Made by a program: the position numbers and the translations under genes
The notes under the pieces: generated by a model
Databases searched by the model: none
Seen by the model: the letters and a program-made list of their open reading frames with translations, nothing else
What the model was told of the DNA's origin: nothing
Shown: piece after piece, positions 8,585 through 16,880 of the stretch
Numbering within the stretch: the stretch's first letter is position 1
Layout of the letters: each line of letters starts with the position of its first letter
Assembly (NCBI RefSeq): GCF_004912275.1
Contig: NZ_STGY01000025.1
Coordinates: 1-64,000 of the forward strand
Reading direction: 5' to 3'
Length of the DNA: 64,000 nt
Origin: Glycomyces buryatensis
GTDB lineage: Bacteria > Actinomycetota > Actinomycetes > Mycobacteriales > Micromonosporaceae

Positions 8585-9594
8585 TCCGGCGCACCCTATT
8601 GATGATCCCGGTGCTGCTGGGTGCGACCCTCCTGTCCTTCATCCTGGTCGATCTTTCCAACGACCCGGTGGCGGAGCAGGTTTTCCAGATCCAGCAGTCC
8701 ACGGGCGAGGCCGTCCCCCAGTCGACCGTCGACGCCATCGAGTCGCAGCTGTACTACGACCGGTCCCTCCCCGAGCGATACTGGCTCTGGCTCACCGGCA
8801 TCGGCGAGACCAATGGCGACATCGGCCTGTTGCAGGGCGAGTGGGGCCCGTCGATCGAGGGCACCGCCGTCGATATCGGCTACGAGATCTCCACCAGGTT
8901 CTGGATCACTCTGAGGCTCGTCCTCTTCGCCACCGTCGCCTCGATCGGCATTGCCATTCTCTCGGGTGTGGTCAGCGCGGTCAAGCAGTATTCCAGGGTC
9001 GACTACTCCCTGACCTTCGTCGGCTTCCTCTTCCTGGCCATGCCCTCCTTCTGGCTCGGCTCACTGCTGAAGGAAGCGGCGGTCCAGGCCAATAAGGGGC
9101 TGGGGTCGACCGTCCTCCAGACGTACGGCTCGGGCACCACCGGTTTCCAGGGCACGGGTTGGGAGGTCTTCGTCGACTCCCTGCCCTACCTGGTGGTCCC
9201 GACCCTGGTGCTGACGCTGGCCGGATACGCGGCCATCTCCCGCTACCAGCGCGCCAGCATGCTCGAGGTCATGAACTCCGACTACGTGCGCCTGGCCCGC
9301 GCCAAGGGCGTCCGCAACGGCACCGTCATGCGGCGCCACGCCCTGCGGACCGCGCTCATCCCCGTCGCGACCTTCGCGCCGCTGAGCCTCGCCGGCGCGA
9401 TGGGCGGCGCGATCGTCACGGAGCGGATCTTCGGCTGGAGGGGCCTGGGGGCCTACTCCTACGACGCGATCCTGCACGGCGACTCCTTCGCCGTCATGGC
9501 ATACCTGCTCATCTCCGGGATCGTCGTCCTCATCGGCGTCCTGATCTCCGACCTCCTGTACGGCGTGCTCGACCCGAGGATTCGCTATGAGTAA
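8569..9594 (+). CDS. Peptide-type ABC transporter permease (DppB/OppB family)
   Basis: A 341-residue inner-membrane permease with an N-terminal membrane anchor (VVFIIRRTLLMIPVLLG), an extracellular segment, and several further hydrophobic helices. The cytoplasmic coupling loop is seen at YVRLARAKGVRNGTVMRRH, followed by ALRTALIPV, the usual DppB/OppB arrangement. It forms the channel with the next gene and receives substrate from the four upstream receptors. The 3' end overlaps the next gene by 8 nt, so the two are translationally coupled. Confidence 0.92.
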   Translation: MVVFIIRRTLLMIPVLLGATLLSFILVDLSNDPVAEQVFQIQQSTGEAVPQSTVDAIESQLYYDRSLPERYWLWLTGIGETNGDIGLLQGEWGPSIEGTAVDIGYEISTRFWITLRLVLFATVASIGIAILSGVVSAVKQYSRVDYSLTFVGFLFLAMPSFWLGSLLKEAAVQANKGLGSTVLQTYGSGTTGFQGTGWEVFVDSLPYLVVPTLVLTLAGYAAISRYQRASMLEVMNSDYVRLARAKGVRNGTVMRRHALRTALIPVATFAPLSLAGAMGGAIVTERIFGWRGLGAYSYDAILHGDSFAVMAYLLISGIVVLIGVLISDLLYGVLDPRIRYE

Positions 9595-10498
9595 CTTGCA
9601 CACCGCCATGCTTGAAGCGGAAGCCATCACGACCAAGGAACGCGGCCAGTGGTCGATGGTGATGACGCGGTTCTTCAGGCACCGCGCCGCCGTCATCAGC
9701 CTCGTGATCTTCGTCCTCATCGTGCTCTTCGCCTACATCGGGCCGTTCCTGTGGAAGTGGGACTACAAGATCCACTCCGAGATCCCCTCGTGGGTCGGAC
9801 CGAGCCTGGACCACCCGTTCGGCACGGACAAGGCCGGACGCGACATGCTCGGCGCGATGATGCAGGCGACCAAGCAGTCGATGAACGTCGCGCTCGTCGT
9901 GGCGGTCGGCTCGACCGTCATCGGCGCGCTCGTCGGCGCCTGCGCCGGGTTCTACCGCGGCTGGGTCGACTCGGTGCTCATGCGCATCGTCGACGTGCTG
10001 TTCGTGATCCCGTTCCTGGTCATCACGGCCGCCATCGCCGGTGCGATCGACGGTGGCGCGCAGTGGTACCACATGGCGTTCATCCTCGCGGTCTTCGGCT
10101 GGCTCTCCACCGCCCGCGCCGTGCGCGCCGAGGTGCTGAGCCTGCGCGAGAAGGAGTTCATCGAGGCCGCCAAGGCCGCCGGCGGCTCCGACTGGCACAT
10201 CATCACCAAGCACCTCATCCCGAACACGATGAGCGTCATCATCGTCTCGGCCACCCTCCAGATCGCCTTCGCGATCCTGTCGGAGACGACCCTGTCGTTC
10301 CTCGGGCTCGGCATCCAGAGCCCCGACACCTCGCTCGGCCTCCTCATCGAGGCCGCGGGCGCGTCGGCGTTCAACGAGCACTGGTACCTGTTCTACATTC
10401 CGGGTCTGATGATCATCCTGATCGCGCTCACCATCAACTTCATCGGTGACGGACTGCGAGATGCTCTCGACCCGCGGCAGACGATGGTGAGGCGTTAA
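9587..10498 (+). CDS. Peptide-type ABC transporter permease (DppC/OppC family)
   Basis: A 303-residue second permease. It starts at ATG 9587 inside the end of the first permease gene with GAGGA at 9576-9580. It has the OppC_N-like first helix ([19 protein letters not shown]), the loop motif [15 protein letters not shown] typical of this family, and the coupling loop [20 protein letters not shown]. It pairs with the DppB-type subunit; the ATPase gene follows after 3 nt. Confidence 0.92.
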   Translation: MSNLHTAMLEAEAITTKERGQWSMVMTRFFRHRAAVISLVIFVLIVLFAYIGPFLWKWDYKIHSEIPSWVGPSLDHPFGTDKAGRDMLGAMMQATKQSMNVALVVAVGSTVIGALVGACAGFYRGWVDSVLMRIVDVLFVIPFLVITAAIAGAIDGGAQWYHMAFILAVFGWLSTARAVRAEVLSLREKEFIEAAKAAGGSDWHIITKHLIPNTMSVIIVSATLQIAFAILSETTLSFLGLGIQSPDTSLGLLIEAAGASAFNEHWYLFYIPGLMIILIALTINFIGDGLRDALDPRQTMVRR

Positions 10499-10501
10499 CC
10501 G

Positions 10502-11683
10502 ATGGACCTGACAGTCAACGGCACCAGAGCGGACGGACAGTCCGGCAAGGGGCCCAAGGGAAACCTCGTCCTCGAGGTCAAGGACCTCAACGTGGCCTTC
10601 CCGACCGACGACGGGCTCGTGCACGCCGTCCGCGGCGTCTCGTACGACCTGCGCCGGGGCCAGAGCCTCGGCATCGTCGGCGAGTCCGGCTCGGGCAAGT
10701 CGGTCACCTCCATGGCCGTCATGGGCCTGCTCCCGAAGACCGCCCAGGTCTCGGGCTCGGCCAAGCTGGAGGGCGAGGAGCTCCTCGGCCTGAACGACGC
10801 CGCGCTCTCGAAGGTGCGCGGCAAGCGGATCTCGATGATCTTCCAGGACCCGCTGACCAGCCTCAACCCGGTGTACACCGTCGGGTTCCAACTGGCCGAG
10901 GCCATCCGGGTGCACTACCCGGACGTGAAAAAGGCCGAGGCCCGCACCCGCTCGATCGACCTGCTCGACATGGTCGGCATCCCGAACCCGCAGCAGCGGG
11001 TCGACGCCTACCCGCACGAGCTGTCGGGCGGTATGCGCCAGCGCGTGGTCATCGCCATCGCGATGGCCAACAACCCGGACGTCATCATCGCCGACGAGCC
11101 GACCACGGCCCTCGACGTGACCGTCCAGGCGCAGGTCCTGGAGGCGCTGGAGAAGGCCCGCGAGGAAGTCAACGCGGCCCTGATCCTCATCACGCACGAC
11201 CTCGGAGTCATCGCCGGGCACACCGACGACGTACTGGTCATGTACGCGGGCAAGCCGGTCGAGCAGGGCACGGTCGACGAGATCTTCTACGAGCCGCGCA
11301 TGCCCTACACGCTCGGCCTGATCGGCTCGCTGCCGCGCATGGACGAGGACCGGGGCCGCCGGCTCACGCCCGTCCACGGCACGCCGCCGTCAATGCTGCA
11401 CCTCCCGCCGGGCTGCCCGTTCCGGCCGCGTTGCCCGATGTCGCAGGACATCTGCTCCGAGGTCGAACCGGGGCTGGAGCCGGTCTCGGAGACCGGGCAC
11501 GTCTCGGCCTGCCACTTCGCCGACCAGTTGGAGGGCAAGCGGCCCATCGACGTGTTCACGTCGGATGCCTCTGACGCCGAGCTCGCGGCCGAGGTCGACG
11601 CCGAAGTCGAGGCGACCGAGACCGAGACCGAGACGGCCGAGACCGACACAGCGCAGTCCAACGACCCGCAGGAGGGCAAGTGA
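10502..11683 (+). CDS. Peptide-type ABC transporter ATP-binding protein (DppD/OppD family)
   Basis: A 393-residue cytoplasmic ATPase. Visible motifs in order are Walker [10 protein letters not shown]-loop [10 protein letters not shown], signature LSGGMRQRV, Walker [14 protein letters not shown], and the C-terminal oligopeptide-transporter domain with [15 protein letters not shown], whose cysteines bind an iron-sulfur cluster in relatives. The last about 45 residues are an extra acidic, Thr/Glu-rich tail (repeats of TETET type) not normal for the family. The stop overlaps the GTG of the next gene. Confidence 0.93.
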   Translation: MDLTVNGTRADGQSGKGPKGNLVLEVKDLNVAFPTDDGLVHAVRGVSYDLRRGQSLGIVGESGSGKSVTSMAVMGLLPKTAQVSGSAKLEGEELLGLNDAALSKVRGKRISMIFQDPLTSLNPVYTVGFQLAEAIRVHYPDVKKAEARTRSIDLLDMVGIPNPQQRVDAYPHELSGGMRQRVVIAIAMANNPDVIIADEPTTALDVTVQAQVLEALEKAREEVNAALILITHDLGVIAGHTDDVLVMYAGKPVEQGTVDEIFYEPRMPYTLGLIGSLPRMDEDRGRRLTPVHGTPPSMLHLPPGCPFRPRCPMSQDICSEVEPGLEPVSETGHVSACHFADQLEGKRPIDVFTSDASDAELAAEVDAEVEATETETETAETDTAQSNDPQEGK

Positions 11684-12723
11684 ACGCCATGCTCGACTCG
11701 CCGCAGGCGCAGCCGGTCCCGGTCATCGAGGGCCGCGACCTCGTCAAGGAATTCCCGGTGCGCTCCAAGGGGATCGTGCGGCGCAAGGTCGGCGCGATCC
11801 ACGCCGTCTCGGGCGTGAACCTGGAGATCGGCGCGAACGAGACGCTGGCCCTGGTCGGCGAGTCCGGCTGCGGCAAGTCCACGACCGCGCGGCTGATGAT
11901 GAACCTCATCCCACCGACCTCGGGCGAGGTGCTGTACGACGGGCGGGATCTGACCAGCCTGTCGCGCAAGCAGATGCGTCCGGTCAGGCGCGACATCCAG
12001 CTGGTCTTCCAGGACCCGATGGCGTCGCTCGACCCGCGCATGACGGTCTTCGAGATCATCGCCGAGCCGCTGCGGGTGCACGGCATGTTCAAGAACGGCG
12101 GCCGCGACCGGGTCAACAGCCTGATCGAGATCGTCGGACTGAACCCCGAGCACCGCAACCGCTACCCGCACGAGTTCTCCGGCGGCCAGCGCCAGCGCAT
12201 CGGCGTCGCCCGCGCGCTCGCGCTCCAGCCGCGGGTCCTCATGCTGGACGAGCCGGTGAGCGCCCTGGACGTGTCGATCCAGGCCGGCGTCATCAACCTG
12301 CTGGAGGACCTCCAGGACGAGTTGGGCCTGTCCTATCTGTTCGTGTCGCACGACCTCTCCGTGGTCCGCCACATCGCGGACAAGGTGTCGGTCATGTACC
12401 TGGGCAAGATCGTCGAGGAGGGCACCACGGACCAGCTCTTCGCCGGCCCGGCCCACCCGTACACGCAGGCGCTGATGTCGGCGATCCCGCTGCCGGACCC
12501 GCGAAAGGAGCGGACGCGCGAGCGCATCGTCCTCCAGGGCGATGTGCCGAGCCCGTCCAACCCGCCTTCGGGTTGCAGGTTCCGGACGCGCTGCCCGCTG
12601 TTCCAGACGCTCTCGGAGGGCCACCAGGCCAAGTGCATCGAGGTGGAGCCCCTGCTCCGCTCCGACCACGCGGGCCTGACCCGGGCGGCCTGCCACTACG
12701 CGGAGCCGAAGCAGCTGGTCTAG
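11680..12723 (+). CDS. Peptide-type ABC transporter ATP-binding protein (DppF/OppF family)
   Basis: A 347-residue partner ATPase. Motifs are Walker [11 protein letters not shown]-loop [11 protein letters not shown], signature [10 protein letters not shown], Walker [13 protein letters not shown], and the C-terminal [12 protein letters not shown] segment. The GTG at 11680 gives a 4-nt overlap with the previous gene and follows GGAGGG at short spacing; an ATG at 11689 is a possible alternative. It is the last gene of the importer operon. Confidence 0.92.
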   Translation: MNAMLDSPQAQPVPVIEGRDLVKEFPVRSKGIVRRKVGAIHAVSGVNLEIGANETLALVGESGCGKSTTARLMMNLIPPTSGEVLYDGRDLTSLSRKQMRPVRRDIQLVFQDPMASLDPRMTVFEIIAEPLRVHGMFKNGGRDRVNSLIEIVGLNPEHRNRYPHEFSGGQRQRIGVARALALQPRVLMLDEPVSALDVSIQAGVINLLEDLQDELGLSYLFVSHDLSVVRHIADKVSVMYLGKIVEEGTTDQLFAGPAHPYTQALMSAIPLPDPRKERTRERIVLQGDVPSPSNPPSGCRFRTRCPLFQTLSEGHQAKCIEVEPLLRSDHAGLTRAACHYAEPKQLV

Positions 12724-12825
12724 TGATCGACGGCTTCAACTGAGGCCGTAGGAAAGCGAGCGACAGGGGCCGTCCAGCAAAGCTGTGGGGCGGCCCTTGC
12801 CGCGTCCTCCCGTAGAGTCCTGGAG

Positions 12826-13395
12826 ATGCCCAGACTCATCCTCCTCAACGGGGCCCCGGCGACCGGGAAGTCGACCCTCGCCGAGCGCTACCTGGCGGAC
12901 CACCCGATGGCGCTGAACCTCGACATCGACCGGCTCCGGCGATGGCTGGGCCGCTGGAAGGACGACCCGGGCGCGGCGGGCCTGCGGGCGAGGGCGATCG
13001 CCCTCGCCGGGGCGAGGGACCATCTGACCGCCGGATTCGACGTGGTGGTCCCGCAACTGCTGGGGCGAACGGAGTTCATCGAGCAGCTCGAGGCGACGGC
13101 GGCCGAGGCGGGCGCGCGGTTCCACGAGATCTACCTCGAGGATTCCGTCGAGAACGCGCTCCGGCGCTTCGCCGCCAGAACCGAGGCGGCCGCCGACCCC
13201 GTCCATGCCGACGCCCACGTCCTCCTCCCCGACGGCGAGGCCACCCTGCGGCGGATGCACGAGGCGGTCGAGGCCATGAAGGCGAAGCGCCCCCAGGCGA
13301 TCGGAGTCAAGACGATCCCGGGAGACGTGGAGCGGACGTACGCCGCCCTGCTGGACGCCGTAAATAGGGCGCACATTCAGGACCGCGAATGTTAG
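12826..13395 (+). CDS. P-loop kinase-like protein (AAA_33 / zeta-like)
   Basis: A 189-residue cytoplasmic protein with a Walker A motif GAPATGKST at residues 9-17, an aspartate-rich strand LNLDIDRLRRWLG about 25 residues later, and an Arg-rich lid region near residue 115. This is the layout of small nucleoside/antibiotic phosphotransferase-like P-loop kinases (AAA_33 family). TAGAGT at 12813-12818 lies 7 nt before the ATG and would give a leaderless message. The substrate is unknown; a zeta-type toxin is unlikely without an antitoxin beside it. Confidence 0.75.
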   Translation: MPRLILLNGAPATGKSTLAERYLADHPMALNLDIDRLRRWLGRWKDDPGAAGLRARAIALAGARDHLTAGFDVVVPQLLGRTEFIEQLEATAAEAGARFHEIYLEDSVENALRRFAARTEAAADPVHADAHVLLPDGEATLRRMHEAVEAMKAKRPQAIGVKTIPGDVERTYAALLDAVNRAHIQDREC

Positions 13396-13404
13396 CTTCG
13401 CGGA

Positions 13405-13809
13405 ATGACTATGCAATGGCAAGCCATCTCCGTGGACTGCGACGACCCTCGAACCCTCGGAGCCTGGTGGGCCGAGTTCCTCGGCTGGCGCATGACCTTC
13501 GAAAGCGACGAGGAGACGGTCCTCGAACCGCCGAAGGGCAGCCCCCAGGACGGCGTATCGCCCGACATCCTGTTCCTCAAGGTCCCCGAGGGGAAGTCGG
13601 TCAAGAACCGCCTGCACCTCGACCTGCGACCCCAGGACCAGGCCGCGGAAGTCGCCCGGGCCGAAGCGCTCGGAGCGACCAGAGTCGATATCGGCCAAGG
13701 CAATCCGACCTGGGAGGTCATGGCCGATCCGGCCGGGAACGAGTTCTGCATCCTGCGGGCCTTCACCGCCGCGGAACTGGCCGAGATCAACGGCGAAGAG
13801 GCGGCCTAG
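13405..13809 (+). CDS. VOC family (glyoxalase-like) protein
   Basis: A 134-residue protein resembling the Glyoxalase_6 type of vicinal-oxygen-chelate fold. Family landmarks are DCDDPRTLGAWWAEFLGW at the N-terminus, NRLHLDL in the middle and MADPAGNEFCIL near the end. It may bind a metal or a small ligand; the reaction is unknown. Its -10-like box TAGCTT (13393-13398) overlaps the stop codon of the kinase gene and lies inside the inverted repeat CCGCGAA-N7-TTCGCGG (13383-13403). Transcription is probably leaderless from the ATG at 13405. Confidence 0.8.
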   Translation: MTMQWQAISVDCDDPRTLGAWWAEFLGWRMTFESDEETVLEPPKGSPQDGVSPDILFLKVPEGKSVKNRLHLDLRPQDQAAEVARAEALGATRVDIGQGNPTWEVMADPAGNEFCILRAFTAAELAEINGEEAA

Positions 13810-13812
13810 CCG

Positions 13813-14694
13813 ATGGCGGTCGTGATGAACAGGCCCGAAATCGACGGGCTCGAGGAAGCCATTGTCGTGCTGCGGGAATGGCAGTACGACGGGGCCCCGA
13901 TGCAACTGCATCCAGGGGACCTGGGCTGGTTCTGGCGGTTCGGCGCGGCGGCGACCGCCGCGGCGGTCCGGACCTGGAGCCGGGACGGACGGGTGCTCGC
14001 CGTCGGATTGCTCGACGGGCCCGGGCTGCTGCGGATCACGTTCGCGCCGGACGCGATGCGGGACGAGGAGCTGGCCCGGGGCGTGGTCGAGGACGTGACC
14101 GAGCCCGAGCGCGGCGTCCTGAACGCCGGGAAGGCGAACATCGAGGCCCCGGCGGGCGCGCTCGTCCACAGTCTGCTGTCCGAGCGGGGCTGGAGAACCG
14201 ACGAGCCGTGGTCGCCCCTGCGCCGCGACCTCACCGAGCCGGTCGAGACCGCCCTGTTCGCGGACATGGGCTTGCGTATCGAGGTGGTCGGGCCGGAGCG
14301 AGTGGACGTGCGGACCGCCTTGCAGCGGGCCTCGTTCGACGGGTCGACGTTCACGGACGAGCGCTGGCACGCGATGGCGGCCGGGCCGGCCTACGCCGAC
14401 GCCCGCTGCCTGGTCGCTTACGACGACCGCGGCAACGGGGTGGCCACCGCGACGGTGTGGTCGGCCGGCGTGGGCCGGCCCGGGCTGCTCGAACCGGTTG
14501 GCGCGCATCGGGAGCATCGCGGTCACGGATACGGCAAGGCGATCACCGTCGCCGCGGCGGCCGCGCTTCGGGAACTGGGCGCTTCGAGCGCGGTGGTCTG
14601 CACGCCGAGCTCCAATGTCGCCGGAGTCGCCGCCTACAAGTCCGCCGGCTTCCAGCCACTCCCCGAAGTCCACGATAAATACAGGGACGCATAG
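13813..14694 (+). CDS. GNAT family N-acetyltransferase
   Basis: A 293-residue protein starting 3 nt after the VOC gene, so probably cotranscribed. The C-terminal half is a GNAT domain with the acetyl-CoA loop EHRGHGYGKAI near residue 240 and the following AVVCTPSSNVAGVAAYKSAGF segment typical of the last strands. The N-terminal half looks like a degenerate second GNAT domain. The substrate is unknown. The last 17 codons and 50 nt beyond the stop are repeated at 16199-16299, on the far side of an inserted ATPase gene. Confidence 0.8.
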   Translation: MAVVMNRPEIDGLEEAIVVLREWQYDGAPMQLHPGDLGWFWRFGAAATAAAVRTWSRDGRVLAVGLLDGPGLLRITFAPDAMRDEELARGVVEDVTEPERGVLNAGKANIEAPAGALVHSLLSERGWRTDEPWSPLRRDLTEPVETALFADMGLRIEVVGPERVDVRTALQRASFDGSTFTDERWHAMAAGPAYADARCLVAYDDRGNGVATATVWSAGVGRPGLLEPVGAHREHRGHGYGKAITVAAAAALRELGASSAVVCTPSSNVAGVAAYKSAGFQPLPEVHDKYRDA

Positions 14695-14744
14695 GTGGTG
14701 TCCGGCGATGCCGAACGGTCTGGCTTAGGGACCTTGGTCCCTGA
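14644..14744 (+). repeat. 101-bp direct repeat, copy 1 (functional GNAT 3' end)
   Basis: This segment covers the last 17 codons including the stop of the GNAT gene plus 50 nt of downstream DNA, ending in the small hairpin AGGGACC-TT-GGTCCCT. It matches 16199-16299 with three mismatches (at 14655, 14658 and 14706). The two copies flank 14745-16198, which contains the DUF4143 ATPase gene. Confidence 0.92.
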
Positions 14745-14931
14745 GGAGAACCGCGAATCATCACTGCCAGGTCCGCCGCACGGTGTACCCATGCCTTGAT
14801 CTCGGTACTACACCATCGACTCCGGGCCGACTCGATTTAACCGGAAAACCAACACTGAATGTATCAGGAAAACGTCACTCTACACACCGGAATTTTATCA
14901 ATTCCCTAGTCATCACGTGTAAGATACGCTC

Positions 14932-16179
14932 ATGGAGCCTCATCGACCATACATCGACCGCATCATCGACCCGATCCTGCTCGAGCTCTTCGCCACACTG
15001 CCCGCGTTGATGCTGACCGGTCCACGTGCGACGGGCAAGACCACCACGGCCGCTCGTCTGGCTGAATCAGTGCTGCGATTCGACAAGCGCGAGCAGGCGG
15101 CCGTGTTCGAAGCGGACCCCGATGCCGCACTGGCGAGCTTCCCGGAACCGATCCTCATCGATGAGTGGCAGCTGGTTCCGAACGTGCTCGGTGCCGTCAA
15201 GCGCGCCGTCGATGCCGACCATCGCCCAGGACGATTCATCCTCACCGGGTCGAGCCGGGATCAGCTCGACTCCCAGATGTGGCCTGGCACTGGGCGAATC
15301 GTGCAGAAGTCCATGACGGGGCTGACCCGGCGCGAAATCGAGGGTGATCCAACGAGAGTGCCGTTCATCGACCGTGTTGCGGCCGAAGGCCACAAAGCAG
15401 TCGCCCCGTCTCCAACTGACCTCGGCTTGGCTGACTACCTTGACCTCGCGCTGAGCGGTGGTTTCCCCGAGCCCCTGTCATACCCTCCAGGGTTGGCCCG
15501 CGACGACTGGTTCGCCAGCTATATCAACCAACTCGTGACCCGTGACGCGCAAGGACTCGACGGGCACCGCGACCCTGTCAGGCTGCGGCGGTTCTTCACC
15601 GTGCTGGCGCTAACCAGCGCGGGGATCGTCACCGATAAGACGCTTTACGACAAGGCCGAGGTCAACCGAGCGACCGCCGTTGCCTACCAGCAACTCTTGG
15701 AAGCGCTCTTCATCCTTTACCGTGTACCCGCTTGGAGTACGAACCGTCTTAAACGACTCACTAAGGCTCCCAAGCGGTACCTGGCCGATCCGGCGTTGCT
15801 TTGTTCCGCTGCCGGCCTTGACCGCATCGGGATCATGCGCGATGCCGACTTGCTCGGACGGGTCATCGACACGTTTGTCACGGCTCAGTTGCGCGGCGAA
15901 GTGGCCGCCTGCCGTACTCGGCCGGAGTTCTTCCATCTCCGGCAGGAGGACGGCGCCCATGAAGTCGACCTCGTCATCGAGCTGGCCGACCAGCGTGTGA
16001 TCGCGGTGGAGATCAAGGCGGATTCCACTCCGACCCGCAAGGCGGCCAGGCATCTAATATGGATGCGTGACGCCCTCGGAGACCAGTTCGCACACGGTTT
16101 GCTCCTGCACACCGGCCCGATGGCGACTCAAATGGATGAGCGAATCACCGCCGCACCGATCAGTGCCATCTGGAGGTGA
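14932..16179 (+). CDS. AAA ATPase with DUF4143 domain (cassette gene)
   Basis: A 415-residue protein of the AAA_14/DUF4143 family, common in mobile and strain-variable DNA, biochemical role unsettled. Walker A is GPRATGKTT at residues 30-38, the Walker B-like strand is PILIDEWQ near residue 75, and sensor-like ILTGSSR follows. The C-terminal DUF4143 part contains EVDLVIEL and IAVEIKAD, the D...ExK pattern of nuclease-fold domains. TAAGAT at 14920-14925 lies 6 nt before the ATG, so it likely has its own leaderless promoter. Base composition upstream (14820-14930) is lower in G/C than the neighbours. Flanking 101-bp repeats mark it as an insertion. Confidence 0.85.
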   Translation: MEPHRPYIDRIIDPILLELFATLPALMLTGPRATGKTTTAARLAESVLRFDKREQAAVFEADPDAALASFPEPILIDEWQLVPNVLGAVKRAVDADHRPGRFILTGSSRDQLDSQMWPGTGRIVQKSMTGLTRREIEGDPTRVPFIDRVAAEGHKAVAPSPTDLGLADYLDLALSGGFPEPLSYPPGLARDDWFASYINQLVTRDAQGLDGHRDPVRLRRFFTVLALTSAGIVTDKTLYDKAEVNRATAVAYQQLLEALFILYRVPAWSTNRLKRLTKAPKRYLADPALLCSAAGLDRIGIMRDADLLGRVIDTFVTAQLRGEVAACRTRPEFFHLRQEDGAHEVDLVIELADQRVIAVEIKADSTPTRKAARHLIWMRDALGDQFAHGLLLHTGPMATQMDERITAAPISAIWR

Positions 16180-16198
16180 AGGATGACGCGGTAGGTCG

Positions 16199-16299
16199 GC
16201 CGGCTTCCATCCGCTCCCCGAAGTCCACGATAAATACAGGGACGCATAGGTGGTGTCCGGTGATGCCGAACGGTCTGGCTTAGGGACCTTGGTCCCTGA
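16199..16299 (+). repeat. 101-bp direct repeat, copy 2 (GNAT 3'-end remnant)
   Basis: Second copy of 14644-14744, offset 1555 nt. It still encodes the GNAT tail AGFHPLPEVHDKYRDA followed by its stop, but no upstream part of that gene is present, so it is a remnant. It begins 19 nt after the stop of the ATPase gene and ends 111 nt before tRNA-Leu. Confidence 0.92.
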
Positions 16300-16304
16300 T
16301 TTCT

Positions 16305-16324
16305 TCTGTCGGGTACCCGACAGA
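16305..16324. repeat. 20-bp perfect palindrome
   Basis: TCTGTCGGGTACCCGACAGA is an uninterrupted palindrome directly after the 101-bp repeat and about 85 nt before tRNA-Leu. It could be a recombination or protein-binding site linked to the adjacent insertion, or a regulatory site for the tRNA. Nothing else in the sequence decides between these. Confidence 0.6.
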
Positions 16325-16410
16325 TTCCGTTCCCGTACCCAGCGTGTCACATTGGGCGACTTCAAGATCCCCATTGGTCCGAGAATTTCGCTAGCGTGTT
16401 CCGGGTACGG

Positions 16411-16493
16411 GCCCGAGTGGTGAAATCTGGTAGACACAGTCGGCTTAAAACCGGCCGTCATAAGGCATGCGGGTTCAAATCCCGTCTCGGGCA
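16411..16493 (+). tRNA. tRNA-Leu (anticodon UAA)
   Basis: An 83-nt class II tRNA. The acceptor arms GCCCGAG and CTCGGGC pair perfectly and are followed by discriminator A at 16493; CCA is not encoded. The anticodon arm is GTCGG-CTTAAAA-CCGGC with anticodon TAA at 16446-16448. A long variable arm and the T-loop GTTCAAATC follow. It reads UUA, the rare leucine codon in GC-rich actinobacteria (the bldA type in Streptomyces), so it could affect expression of UUA-containing genes. Confidence 0.95.
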
Positions 16494-16880
16494 CAGGTTC
16501 CGATCCCCATGGATCTCCGTGCCGGTCGGTGAGGTCCCTTCCGTGATCGCCCCTCGTCCCCCGTTCGTGTTCCCTCCCTGTCCTTTCCGAGATTCCATGC
16601 CTGCTCAATGCCGCGATCAATGCTCCACTCTGTGCACTCGTCCGCCGGTTTCCGGCCCGTCCGGCGCTCCTGCGGACGTCCGCACATCCCATGTATCTGT
16701 AAGCCTTGCTGCGTGAATCCGCAGGTTGACTAAGCAAGGCGGTCATGCTATCCAAGGACCTGAGCGTTGATACCATTCTGTCGAACCTGGCGGTCTGGGG
16801 ACCCGTTTCCCAACCGCCACAATGACTTTGCCAAGATCCAGGTATCGCGAAGTCGGTAAGCCCGTGTCGTGAGGATGGCG
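16494..16880. promoter_or_regulatory. Spacer with candidate promoter for the conservon operon
   Basis: No gene is visible between tRNA-Leu and cvnA. TTGACT at 16726-16731 and TATCCA at 16749-16754, 17 nt apart, are the best promoter-like pair. An 8-bp inverted repeat (GCCTTGCT 16703-16710 with AGCAAGGC 16733-16740) overlaps the -35 box and could be an operator. The leader would be about 120 nt. The rest of the spacer shows nothing notable. Confidence 0.35.

Noticed and set aside
12826-13395. Zeta-type toxin of a toxin-antitoxin pair
   Set aside because: The P-loop pattern is compatible, but no small antitoxin gene is adjacent and the gene is followed by metabolic-type genes.
12736-14673. 645-codon minus-strand frame opposite the kinase, VOC and GNAT genes
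   Set aside because: It spans three well-supported plus-strand genes and has low-complexity composition; no homology is recognisable.
14745-16198. Insertion sequence carrying the DUF4143 gene
   Set aside because: No transposase, no terminal inverted repeats at the repeat borders, and the 101-bp duplication is far longer than an ordinary target-site duplication.
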